A stretch of DNA of 64,000 nucleotides from Mixophyes australis (Eukaryota > Chordata > Amphibia > Anura > Limnodynastidae): contig JAVHZZ010000005.1 in NCBI GenBank assembly GCA_036250195.1, positions 124,837,398 to 124,901,397 of the forward strand. Direction: 5' to 3'. Shown here piece after piece: positions 24,934 to 33,524 of the stretch; the stretch's first letter is position 1, and each line of letters begins with the position of its first letter. The notes under the pieces were generated by a model that ran no database searches, was not told the origin of the DNA, and was given only the letters and a program-made list of their open reading frames with translations. Position numbers and translations under genes: made by a program.

Positions 24934-25979
24934 TGTAACGCTCCGGTCCCACAGATAGTACCTGTCTCGTTACCTGCAGTCCATTCATCTGGAAACTGCC
25001 ATGTCCCAGTATCGGACATTCTCCAGTTCATTCAGCTATATTCAGATCTGTGCAGGTGCAATCCTATTTTACTGCAGGACCTCCTCCCTCTTTTTCATTA
25101 GCTAAGCACTTCTGGAGCACTATTTAAACCTCCTGGATTCACCTGTCTGATGCCTGTTCTTCAAGCTCACTTCCTGCAGCCTGTGGTTCTGGTTTCTGTT
25201 CTCCTTGTGATTTGCCTGTGTTCCAGTCTGCTCTCAGTTCGTGGTCTGTGCTAAACCAACGCTGTTCCAGTACCTCTCTTATCATCTCTAGTGTACTTCA
25301 TTGTGACAGCTCCAGTTCTCTCATCGCTACCACTCAGAGCCGCTACTACATCTGTGACTCATCAGCTGTTACTACGAGTTACCTCCGCAACTCCAGTCAG
25401 CCTTCAGCCTCTGGCTGTGTTGAACTATTGCTGCTCCAGTACCTCTATTACCATCTCCAGTGTACTTCATCGTGACAGCTTCAGTTCTCACATCACTACC
25501 ACTCAGAGCCGCTACTACATCTGTGACTCATCAGCTGTTACTACGAGTTACCTCCACAACTCCAGTCAGCCTTCAGCCTCTGGCTGTGTTGAACTATTGC
25601 TGCTCCAGTACTTCCATTACCATCTCCAGAGTACTTCATAGTGACAGCCTCTGTCCTCTTCCTGTATACCACAGAGCACCTATTCTCCTAGTGACTCATT
25701 GGCTGCTGACCATCAGCCTATATTATTGTTGTGCCTGTATTTATACCACTCATCTGTGGACTCCATCGTCTCCATCCACTTCACCTGGCTCCCCCACATC
25801 ATTCTGCTGTACACTCACTCACGGGACCGCGACCTGCAGAATTGGTGCAGCTAAGACCATACCTCCTTGCAGGGGTTCCTGGTGAAAACCACCTGTCTGT
25901 TAGACTCCGCGCCCGTGGGTGGGCTTAGCCATGTTCAGCAAAGCCTAGGGATCAATTTCCTGTAAGCCAACCGTGACCA
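24934..25979 (+). mobile_element. LTR-like remnant (TGTAACG...), probably solo LTR
   Basis: It begins TGTAACG, like the solo LTR at 44,546, and shares with it a TATA-like 'actatttaaacc' block, the 'GTTAGACTCCGC' box and a 'ggttc(c/t)tggtga' box near the 3' end. A ~169-bp unit is repeated between about 25,262 and 25,640 (CT-rich, 'cactcagagccgctactac'). It ends in CA only approximately ('ccgtgacca') and I found no target duplication, so the ends are uncertain. The flanks are related: 24,891-24,933 resembles 25,988-26,035. The ORFs inside are repeats of each other and unlikely to be genes. Confidence 0.45.
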
Positions 25980-25987
25980 TTTATGTG

Positions 25988-26752
25988 TGTTTAAATGTGT
26001 AAAGAGAAAAGTGTTTCAGCAAGCATATGTTTATGTGTGTTTTAAATAGGATTTGTACAAAGAGGATGTGTTTAAAGATAAATGTCTGCGTATGTAAGAT
26101 AGAAACATGTGTTCAGGCCTAGGATAATACAGACCAAGCATAGAGAGAGAGGGAGATGGGGGAAGGAAGCTAGAGTCCATTGTAAAAAGAAAAGTTAATA
26201 GAAATATATAGAGTATAATAAGAAGATATACAGACAGATATAAGAAGATAAAAGTTACAGACGGATAAGGTATAAGCTTACTGTGGAGTATGTGTGTCCT
26301 GTAGGCTCGAGGTGGAAGAGATGTCCCCACTTCTAGGTGTGTATGTTGTGTGGTCAAAAGAGAACTGTATTGCCTGCTTCAGTGGCTTATAAACCTATAC
26401 CCAGAATGCATTGCTTCAGGTGGGGGTTGTTAGCTTTACTACACCTCCCACAACTGAACACTGCCTGCAATGATGACTCACTGCTCTGTGTTTCTTAGCT
26501 GTGACTTCCTGTACCGTGAGCACATGTTTTCTTTTGTTTGCAATGCTCTCTTCCAAATGCCACATGTGAGAGACAATTTTGTGGTTTGAAATGCTCTGGC
26601 TTTCAGCCAGTTCATATCCTAATCTGCGCATAAGTTCAGCGCATGTAAACAGCAGTGGAATGCTAGTGGCCATTATGCGTGGATCAAACTCCGCCCACCG
26701 CGACTGCGTCATCAGCAGTGATATAGGAGCTCCTTCACAGTGTGTGTGTGTG

Positions 26753-26757
<5 letters not shown>
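25988..26757. repeat. Local duplicated repeat, copy 1
   Basis: This region is alignable by eye to 36,655-37,731. Shared blocks in the same order include 'aaagaggatgtgttta', 'gtgttcaggcc', 'ggataatacag', 'agggagatgggg', 'acccagaatgca(t/c)tgcttcagg' and, at the end, 'gatataggagctccttcaca'. The copies flank the mariner. I cannot name the family and see no coding frame. Confidence 0.6.

Positions 26758-26809
<52 letters not shown>
26742..26809. repeat. (TG)n/(TA)n microsatellite
   Basis: A short TG run is followed by about 25 TA units, ending at the mariner left end. Mariners insert at TA, so the TA run is a natural target. Confidence 0.95.
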
Positions 26810-26835
26810 CACAAGGTATGTCTATTAAATAACAA

Positions 26836-27088
26836 GACTGATTAAATAACTCACCTTTATTTATTGGTATTACAAATTTAATGTTTGTCCCCTTCAATAT
26901 ACTCCCCATTTGCACGAATACATCGCTGTAGTCTTGTTTTCCACTGGTCAAAGGCATGGAGCAAATCAATTTCTGTCACTTGTTATAACATATCTGCCGT
27001 TTTCTTCTTAACAGCATTAACTGACTCAAAATGTGTCCCTTTAAGCACGAATTTAACTTTTGGGAAAAGATAAAAATCGCAAGGTGCT
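26836..27088 (-). pseudogene. mariner transposase, C-terminal part
   Basis: On the minus strand this continues the mariner gene across the gypsy insertion: 'APCDFYLFPKVKFVLKG' (third catalytic Asp), 'HFESVNAVKKKTADML', a stop, then 'FDQWKTRLQRCIRANGEYIEG' as in mariner C-termini. The gtgct at 27,084-27,088 is the left copy of the gypsy target duplication. Confidence 0.8.
27084..27088. repeat. Target duplication gtgct (left), gypsy A
   Basis: gtgct directly precedes the 5' LTR and recurs at 35,571-35,575 directly after the 3' LTR. Five bases is the usual Ty3/gypsy duplication length. Confidence 0.95.
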
Positions 27089-27160
27089 TGTCACTCACCG
27101 GACCGTGAGTGCCTCTTCCCGGACATTTAGGAACCGTGGCCGTCCACCATCCTGAGGGTC

Positions 27161-27172
27161 TGCGCATGCGCA
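27161..27172 (+). promoter_or_regulatory. NRF1-type palindrome TGCGCATGCGCA in gypsy A U3
   Basis: This is a perfect match to the known NRF1 consensus, about 60 bp upstream of the TATA-like box. It is repeated in the 3' LTR (33,530-33,541) and in the gypsy B LTRs (49,832-49,843; 53,928-53,939). Confidence 0.55.
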
Positions 27173-27233
27173 GCCCTTTTCTATACTTCAGTGTATACCC
27201 CTTTAACTCAATTGGCAGATCAGGCAACACTCC

Positions 27234-27275
27234 CTATATTAAGCACCTGTGGTCAACACCACGTTGCCTGATCTT
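27234..27275 (+). promoter_or_regulatory. Predicted LTR core promoter and RNA 5' end
   Basis: The TATA-like 'ctatatta' (27,234-27,241) lies ~30 bp upstream of 'ttgcctgatctt' (27,264-27,275). That sequence is complementary to the bases just after the 5' LTR, as required if it is the first part of a self-priming RNA. The promoter position and the primer pairing support each other. Confidence 0.6.
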
Positions 27276-29201
27276 GGAGTCTCATTCCCCATGAGTCTCT
27301 GAAGGTGTTCCTGTATTCCTCGTGTATTCAGCGCTGCTGATTCCTGTGGTTTCCAAACCACTTCTATCCCTGTGGTTTCCAAACCACTTCTACTACTGTG
27401 GTTCCCATACCACTTCTACCATCAACTGTATCATCGTGACTGTTTGCTGATTCCTATCCGCTGCCTCCGTGCACTACAGTCTTCTAAACCACTTCTACTA
27501 CTGTGGTTCCCATACCACTTCTACCATCAACTGTATCATCGTGACTGTTTGCTGATTCCTATCCGCTGCCTCCGTGCACTACAGTCTTCTAAACCACTTC
27601 AACGTTATGTTATTTCAATGTGACTGTTTGCTCATTGCTATCCGCTGCCTCCGTGCACTCCAGCTTTTACTTCACTCACCTGCTTCTCATCAAGTCTGTT
27701 TGCTGATTCCTATCCGCTGCCTCCGTGCACTACAGTCTCCTGCTTGCAACTCGCCTGTGTTCATCATCGTGACTGCCAGCTGATTCCTATCCGCTGCCTC
27801 CGTGCACTACAGTCTCCTGCTGGTAACTCGCCTGTGTTCATCATCGTGACTGCCAGCTGATTACTATCCACTGCCTCCGTGCACTACAGTCTCCTGCTTG
27901 CAACTCGCCTGTGTGCATCATCGTGACTGCCAGCTGATTCCTATCCGCTGCCCTGTGCACTGCAGACTTACCTCATCTCTGTTGTATCTTCCTCGAGACT
28001 GCCGCTTGCATTACTATCTGCTACACTTCGTGATCAACAGCTCCTGGCCTGCGCTGCACTCCTGTGTCCCATCGCTGTTGGTTCCTGTGGTTGCTACTGG
28101 TTACCTCCGTGTGCCGCTGAGTCCTGCTGCTGTGGTCAGCGCTATCGTCCATCTCCTGCTGATCCGCTCTCCACGCCTTCACGTGTTCCACTGGTCTCTA
28201 CCCTCCTGACAGCATTGGATTTGTATTTCATCTACTACCCTCTGCTGGATCATCTCCATTCTCCTGGGTCCCTTCTGAGTCCAGTTCCACGTGTTGCTGA
28301 CTCCTGTGGATTCGTGTCCCTGTTGGTCTACTCACCTGTGCTCTGCACCTGCTAGACCGCTGCCTCACCTATCCAGGGACTTCCTATCCAGTCGGCCTCC
28401 AGCCGCTCAGGTACCGCTGCATTCCCATCTGACTGCTACTGCTGAACCACGGTATGCATACTTCTCATTGACTGTGCTGTGTATTGCATATCTTGCTGGA
28501 CTGTGTTTGGTTCTCTCTGGAGTCTGCTATCCGCTGAGTCTATTGCTATCATTGACTGTGTTATCATTGTGCTGGACTACTTCAAGAGACTTTCTAGATT
28601 GCAGACCTGCTCAGTCATTTATATATATATATATCTATATTGTGCATATTACTGTGGATCGTGTATAAGGTGCCTGTGTATATCCTGTGTTGCAGTCTTC
28701 CCTTGTGCACCTCCTCACATATATATTCAGTGGTACAACTTGCTGATGTCAGACCACTGATCCCTGTTTCCGGTATCACCTGTTCCATTATCCTCTCACA
28801 TAGCAGTGGTACAACTTGCTACCGCAGACCACTGACTACCCGGATACCTCCATTTGGATTCCATTCCTTCACTCAGACAGCGGTACAACTTGCTACCCGC
28901 AGACCGCTGACTCTCATCACCTCCTTGTTTCTGTTGGACATTCCTCCTCACTATAGCAGTGGTACAACTTGCTATCGCAGACCACTGACTACCTTCACGT
29001 GCCTTGTCCATACAGTTCCTTGTGTATTATTACCTCATTATTACCAGTGTTGCTAGTCATAGACTTTCCTGAGCATCTCATCGGCCATCATTTCATGTTC
29101 CGTGATCACCCAGCTACCAGAGTACGCTATTACCATCTACATTGCTCTGGTAAGCCTACCATCTGGTGATCCCTGGGTAAAGACTCCTAGTGCCCGTGAC
29201 A

Positions 29202-29214
29202 GTAAGATCAGGCC
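29202..29214 (+). other. Primer binding site of self-priming type
   Basis: The 13 bases between the LTR and the gag ATG contain 'aagatcaggc' (29,204-29,213), the exact reverse complement of 'gcctgatctt' at 27,266-27,275. No TGG, the start of nearly all tRNA primer sites, is present here. Tf1 of fission yeast and sushi-group elements are known to prime from their own RNA 5' end in this way. Confidence 0.65.
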
Positions 29215-30147
29215 ATGACAGACCCAGATGCGGAACCTACCGCCAAAGAGATGCTGCAACATCTGGTTAGCCGTGTGGAGCAACAGGATGCCCGCCAACA
29301 GCTGTTACTTCAGTGTTATCAGTCATTAACCTCCCAAGGAACATCTGGACAGACTGTGACAGCTACTACTGAAGCTCCTGTGCTCTCCTCCGTTTCCCCA
29401 TTGCCATCCCAGGTGTCTACAGCTTCCACGCTTCACCTGCCTACTCCGTCAAAGTACGATGGAGACCCCAAAACTTGTAGGGGTTTCCTTAACCAATGTT
29501 CAGTCCATTTTGAGCTCCAACCTCAAAATTTTTCTACCCATCGTTCCAGAGTGGCCTATCTTATCTCTTTGTTTTCAGGACAAGCCCTGGCTTGGGCCTC
29601 CCCTCTGTGGGAGAGGAACGATCCAATATTACAAGATAGTGCCAAATTCATTTCTACATTCCGAAGTGTGTTCGATGAACCAGGTCGTGTGACCTCCGCT
29701 GCTTCCAGCATCCTCCGTCTGCGACAAGGATCTCATACTGTAGGCCAGTACGTCATTCAATTTAGGATCTTAGCCTCTGAACTTCAGTGGAACACTGAAG
29801 CCCTAGTTGCCGCCTTCTGGCAGGGGCTTTCCGATAAAATTAAAGATGCACTGACTACTCAAGAGCTTCCTTCGTCACTTGAAGATTTGATCTCTTTATG
29901 CCATCGTGTTGATATGAGATTTCGCGAAAGAGAGGCTGAGAAAATGACTTCTGCTAAAGCACCTCTTCGCTCTAACCCTCAATTTCGTCCAGTGTCACCC
30001 GCTGTGATTCCCATGGAGATAGGACGTTCCAAGTTATCTTCTGAGGAGAGGAAACGAAGAGTCAAGAATAGACTCTGTATCTATTGTGCTGATTCCACTC
30101 ATGTCCTCAGCTCCTGCCCTAAGAGATCGGGAAATGCCAGGCCCTAA
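29215..30147 (+). CDS. gag: Gag of gypsy A (310 aa)
   Basis: This is the structural protein that would form the particle and bind element RNA. The ATG at 29,215 directly follows the primer site, and the start is conserved in the related copy at 51,186. A retrotransposon-gag capsid domain covers about residues 75-240, with 'CRGFLNQCSVHFELQPQNF', 'AWASPLWER' and 'AAFWQGLSDKIKDAL'. This pattern is shared by sushi-derived genes such as PEG10 and RTL family members. One CCHC zinc knuckle lies near the C-terminus (C-x2-C-x4-H-x4-C in 'LCIYCADSTHVLSSC'). The N-terminus is predicted helical ('VSRVEQQDARQQLLLQ'). The frame ends at TAA 30,145-30,147, just after a slippery heptamer from which ribosomes could enter pol. 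No disruption is seen. Confidence 0.93.
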   Translation: MTDPDAEPTAKEMLQHLVSRVEQQDARQQLLLQCYQSLTSQGTSGQTVTATTEAPVLSSVSPLPSQVSTASTLHLPTPSKYDGDPKTCRGFLNQCSVHFELQPQNFSTHRSRVAYLISLFSGQALAWASPLWERNDPILQDSAKFISTFRSVFDEPGRVTSAASSILRLRQGSHTVGQYVIQFRILASELQWNTEALVAAFWQGLSDKIKDALTTQELPSSLEDLISLCHRVDMRFREREAEKMTSAKAPLRSNPQFRPVSPAVIPMEIGRSKLSSEERKRRVKNRLCIYCADSTHVLSSCPKRSGNARP

Positions 30148-30191
30148 CTAGTTCTGGAGAGGTGAAGTTAGGGTCCCTGGAGTCCTCTCCA
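30123..30191 (+). promoter_or_regulatory. Predicted -1 frameshift signal between gag and pol (slippery site plus pseudoknot)
   Basis: In the gag frame the codons read tcG GGA AAT, the heptamer G_GGA_AAT at 30,129-30,135. The pol frame is -1 relative to gag and is open from 30,123. After a 6-nt spacer, CCCTAAC (30,142-30,148) can pair with GTTAGGG (30,167-30,173). Within its loop, TGGAGAGG (30,155-30,162) is the exact complement of CCTCTCCA (30,184-30,191) downstream. This is an H-type pseudoknot with stems of 7 and 8 bp and loops of 6, 4 and 10 nt. The known PEG10 signal is GGGAAAC plus a pseudoknot. In the related copy at 52,056 the heptamer and stem 2 are unchanged and stem 1 has one mismatch. 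Confidence 0.8.
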
Positions 30192-33100
30192 TCGTCTATG
30201 AAATCTAAAGTCTGCGCTTTTGATGTGACTATTTCCTTTGCTACCAAAACCTTTGAGTCACAGGCATTGATTGATTCCGGAGCAGCAGGAAATTTTATTT
30301 CCAAATCGTTAGTAAATCAATGGTCTCTACCAGTGATTACCTTAAAAACTCCCATTACTGTGACGGCTATCGATGGATCACGTCTCATCAACGGTCTCAT
30401 CACCCAGAGTACGTCTCCAGTAACCCTTCAGATTGGTGCTCTGCATCATGAAGAGATATCGTTTTTAATTCTTCCTGTTACGACAAGTCCGATTGTCCTA
30501 GGCCTTCCATGGCTTCAGTGTCACTCTCCCCAGATTGACTGGGGCACCCCTCAAGTCACGTCTTGGGGGTCTGAATGTCACCATCATTGCCTTTCCCAAG
30601 TCATTCCTCTCAAGGTACAGCAAGCTTCCATCTCAGCTATTTCACCGGGACTCCCTCCTCAATATGCTTCATTTACCGATGTTTTTGATAAAGCTCAGTC
30701 TGAACGTCTTCCTCCTCATCGTTCTTGGGATTGTCCGATTGACCTTCTTCCTGGCAAGACTCCTCCCAGGGGCCGGGTCTATCCACTCTCGTTACCTGAA
30801 ACTCAAGCTACATCTGAATATATACGGGAGAACCTCCAGCGTGGGTTCATTCGACCTTCCACCTCGCCCGCTGGAGCTGGGTTCTTCTTTGTCAAAAAGA
30901 AGGATGGATCATTACGCCCTTGTATAGATTTTCGTGGACTCAATGCCATTACTATCAAGAATCGGTATCCCATTCCGTTGATCACTGAGCTATTTGACCG
31001 CATCAAGGGAGCCCGTATTTTTACTAAGTTGGATCTTCGTGGTGCCTACAATTTAATCAGAATCCGTTCCGGTGACGAATGGAAGACAGCGTTTAACACC
31101 AGAGACGGGCATTACGAATATCTGGTAATGCCTTTCGGGCTATGTAATGCCCCCGCTGTTTTTCAGGGCTTCATCAATGAGATTTTTCGGGACTTATTAT
31201 ATGTATGTGTCGTCGTCTATCTGGACGACATATTGATTTTTTCACAGGACCTGCCTTCTCACCACCAACATGTGGCAGAAGTCCTCTCCAGGCTACGGAA
31301 AAATTCATTGTTCTGTAAATTAGAAAAATGTTCATTCGAATTACCCCAGATTCCATTCTTGGGGTATATAGTTTCCGGAGTTGGCCTGAAGATGGATCCT
31401 GACAAAGTAAATGCTGTACTACATTGGCCCCAGCCAACTACTCTTCGTGCGATCCAGCGTTTTTTAGGTTTTGCCAATTACTATAGACGCTTCATTCAAG
31501 ACTTTTCTTCCATTGCATCTCCTATTGTGGCCCTGACTCGAAAAGGGGCTAACCCTAAGCAATGGTCAACTGAGGCTATTCAAGCCTTTCAAACATTAAA
31601 AGAGTCCTTCTCTTCGGCTCCAATCCTTCGACAGCCTGATGTGACACTCCCCTTCTTCCTAGAAGTAGATGCCTCTAATGTGGGCTTAGGAGCTATTCTC
31701 TCCCAACGCTCGGAACAGCAAAAATTCCACCCTTGTGCCTTCTATTCTCGGGGTCTCCTACCCGCAGAGAAGAATTATACCATCGGGGACAAGGAATTAC
31801 TGGCTATCAAAGCCGCATTAGAGGAATGGAGATACTTGTTGGAGGGAGCTCGCCATCCGGTGACGATCTTCACGGATCATAAGAACTTGTCATATCTCCA
31901 GTCTGCCCAATGCTTGAACCCTCGTCAAGCAAGATGGTCTCTTTTCTTTTCCCGTTTTGAATTAATAATTACCTTCAAACCAGCTGTCAAGAACAAAAAA
32001 GCTGATGCCTTATCTAGAGCCTTTGTTACGTCCTCTGATATAGAAGAGGTTTCCAACCATACCATTCTAGACCCCAAATGTATCTCACTGGCTGCTTCAT
32101 CCACCAGAACGCTACCATTTGGGAAGACCCTTGTGCCTCCTATACTAAGGAGGAAAATCCTTTCGTGGTTCCATGCCTCTCGTTTTTCTGGACACGCCGG
32201 TGAACACAAGACTTTTGAGATCCTCTCTCGAAGTTACTGGTGGCCTTCAATGAGGAGAGACGTCAAAGAGTTCATTGCTTCCTGTGAATTATGTTCGCAA
32301 TTCAAATCCTCCCGCAGAACTCCAGCAGGGTTGCTGCGACCACTACCCATTCCGTCCAAACCATGGACCCATATTAGTATGGATTTCGTTACTGACTTAC
32401 CACCTAGTAAGAACCATAACACTATTTGGGTGGTAGTGGACAGATTTTCGAAGATGGCTCATTTCATCCCTCTGTCTGGTTTGCCTTCCTCGTCTATCCT
32501 GGCTGAACATTTCATTAAAGAGATCTTCCGTATCCATGGATGTCCATCTGAGATTGTGTCTGATAGAGGAGTACAATTCGTGTCCAGATTCTGGCGAGCC
32601 CTTTGTAAAACCTTGGGCATACGATTGGCACTCTCATCTTCTTACCATCCGCAATCCAATGGACAAACCGAACGTGTCAATCAAGATCTTGAGACTTTTA
32701 TAAGGATATTTTCATCAGCCAATCAAGACAACTGGGTAGAGTTACTCCCTTGGGCTGAGTTCGCCCATAACAACATGTACCATGAGTCATCATCCAAAAC
32801 TCCATTTTTTGTGGTCTACGGTCACCATCCGTCTTTTCCGGAATTTCCTGCCCTCCCGCCCACCCAAGTTCCTGCGGTGGAAACTGTTTGTCAGACCTTT
32901 AAAAATATCTGGTCTCAGGTCAGAACCTGTTTAAAGAAGACATCTGTCAAATATAAATCTTTCGCTGATAAGAAGAGGCGGGCTATTCCACCACTAAAAA
33001 TTGGAGATCGTGTCTGGTTATCCACAAAAAATATTCGTTTGAAGGTTCCATCCATGAAATTCGCCCCTCGTTTTATTGGTCCATATAGGATCATTCAAGT

Positions 33101-33524
33101 TATCAATCCAGTATGTGTGAAACTCCTTCTTCCTAAGAATCTTCGGATTTCTAATGCCTTCCATGTATCCTTGCTCAAACCTCTTATTATCAACCGTTTC
33201 TCAACTCCTCCCTCAGCTCCCCAGCCAGTTCAAGTCCATCAGGAGGAGGATTTCGAGATTACCGAGGTACTAGACGCAAAAATTTCGCGAGGAGTCCTCC
33301 ACTTCCTCGTTCATTGGAAGGGCTTTGGTCCTGAGGAGCGCTCTTGGATCAAAGCTGAAGATCTTAATGCTCCTGCCCTTTTGAAGAAGTTTTACTCCAA
33401 AAATCCGGACAAGCCCGGTTCCAGGCGTTCTGTGCCCACCTTTAAAAGGGGGGGTACTGTCACTCACCGGACCGTGAGTGCCTCTTCCCGGACATTTAGG
33501 AACCGTGGCCGTCCACCATCCTGA
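30162..33524 (+). CDS. pol: Pol of gypsy A: protease, RT, RNase H, integrase, chromodomain (1,120 aa)
   Basis: Domains in order, residues counted from 30,162: aspartic protease with 'DSGA' (D38); reverse transcriptase with 'YLDD' (catalytic D355/D356) and '[12 protein letters not shown]'; RNase H with '[12 protein letters not shown]' (D503) and 'TDHKNL' (D572); integrase zinc region (H and C-x2-C, C708/C711); and integrase core D741, D801 and E837, with 35 residues between the last two. 'GPYRI' and 'FHVSLLKPL' follow. A C-terminal chromodomain (about 1,028-1,080) carries 'FLVHWKGFGPEERSWI' and would target integration to modified chromatin. The frame has no ATG near its start: the coordinate begins at a GTG and the first ATG is 30,198. 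It is most likely made as Gag-Pol by frameshifting in the 30,129-30,147 overlap. The frame runs through the polypurine tract and ends 67 bp inside the 3' LTR. I see no inactivating change. Confidence 0.95.
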   Translation: MKLGSLESSPSSMKSKVCAFDVTISFATKTFESQALIDSGAAGNFISKSLVNQWSLPVITLKTPITVTAIDGSRLINGLITQSTSPVTLQIGALHHEEISFLILPVTTSPIVLGLPWLQCHSPQIDWGTPQVTSWGSECHHHCLSQVIPLKVQQASISAISPGLPPQYASFTDVFDKAQSERLPPHRSWDCPIDLLPGKTPPRGRVYPLSLPETQATSEYIRENLQRGFIRPSTSPAGAGFFFVKKKDGSLRPCIDFRGLNAITIKNRYPIPLITELFDRIKGARIFTKLDLRGAYNLIRIRSGDEWKTAFNTRDGHYEYLVMPFGLCNAPAVFQGFINEIFRDLLYVCVVVYLDDILIFSQDLPSHHQHVAEVLSRLRKNSLFCKLEKCSFELPQIPFLGYIVSGVGLKMDPDKVNAVLHWPQPTTLRAIQRFLGFANYYRRFIQDFSSIASPIVALTRKGANPKQWSTEAIQAFQTLKESFSSAPILRQPDVTLPFFLEVDASNVGLGAILSQRSEQQKFHPCAFYSRGLLPAEKNYTIGDKELLAIKAALEEWRYLLEGARHPVTIFTDHKNLSYLQSAQCLNPRQARWSLFFSRFELIITFKPAVKNKKADALSRAFVTSSDIEEVSNHTILDPKCISLAASSTRTLPFGKTLVPPILRRKILSWFHASRFSGHAGEHKTFEILSRSYWWPSMRRDVKEFIASCELCSQFKSSRRTPAGLLRPLPIPSKPWTHISMDFVTDLPPSKNHNTIWVVVDRFSKMAHFIPLSGLPSSSILAEHFIKEIFRIHGCPSEIVSDRGVQFVSRFWRALCKTLGIRLALSSSYHPQSNGQTERVNQDLETFIRIFSSANQDNWVELLPWAEFAHNNMYHESSSKTPFFVVYGHHPSFPEFPALPPTQVPAVETVCQTFKNIWSQVRTCLKKTSVKYKSFADKKRRAIPPLKIGDRVWLSTKNIRLKVPSMKFAPRFIGPYRIIQVINPVCVKLLLPKNLRISNAFHVSLLKPLIINRFSTPPSAPQPVQVHQEEDFEITEVLDAKISRGVLHFLVHWKGFGPEERSWIKAEDLNAPALLKKFYSKNPDKPGSRRSVPTFKRGGTVTHRTVSASSRTFRNRGRPPS
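33444..33454 (+). other. Polypurine tract of gypsy A
   Basis: AAAAGGGGGGG lies three bases before the 3' LTR and would prime plus-strand DNA. It is also coding, since pol reads through it as '-FKRGG-'. The reversed gypsy B copy has the same kind of tract at 54,045-54,058. Confidence 0.9.

Larger units (their letters stand above)
27089..29201 (+). repeat. Gypsy A 5' LTR
   Basis: The LTR starts with a hairpin (CACTCAC-cggacc-GTGAGTG, 27,092-27,111). An NRF1-type site (27,161-27,172) and a TATA-like box (27,234-27,241) follow, so the predicted RNA start is near 27,264. U3 is then only ~175 bp and R plus U5 ~1.94 kb. R/U5 is built of tandem pieces: a 'tatccgctgcctccgtgcac' module repeated about seven times (27,440-27,960) and four CAGTGGT-type hairpins (28,731-28,988). 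I saw no AATAAA signal. ORFs inside it are not supported as genes. Confidence 0.95.

Noticed and set aside
24934..25979. Complete solo LTR with target duplication
   Set aside because: The start and internal boxes fit an LTR, but the 3' end is unclear and the flanking pentamers do not match, so I list it only as a remnant.
27372..29169. ORFs of 65-138 aa inside the gypsy A LTRs (and their duplicates at 33,741-35,538)
   Set aside because: They fall in repeat-rich R/U5 sequence, recur only because the LTR is duplicated, and show no protein motif.
29202..29214. tRNA-primed primer binding site
   Set aside because: No TGG or other tRNA 3'-end complement is visible. Complementarity to the RNA 5' end explains the site better.
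30137..30180. 12-bp extended stem 1 (CCAGG...CCTGG added) in the frameshift pseudoknot
   Set aside because: It would leave only a 1-nt spacer and a 3-nt loop crossing 12 bp, which is sterically poor. The 7-bp stem with 6-nt spacer fits known signals. The longer stem could form as a plain hairpin alternative.
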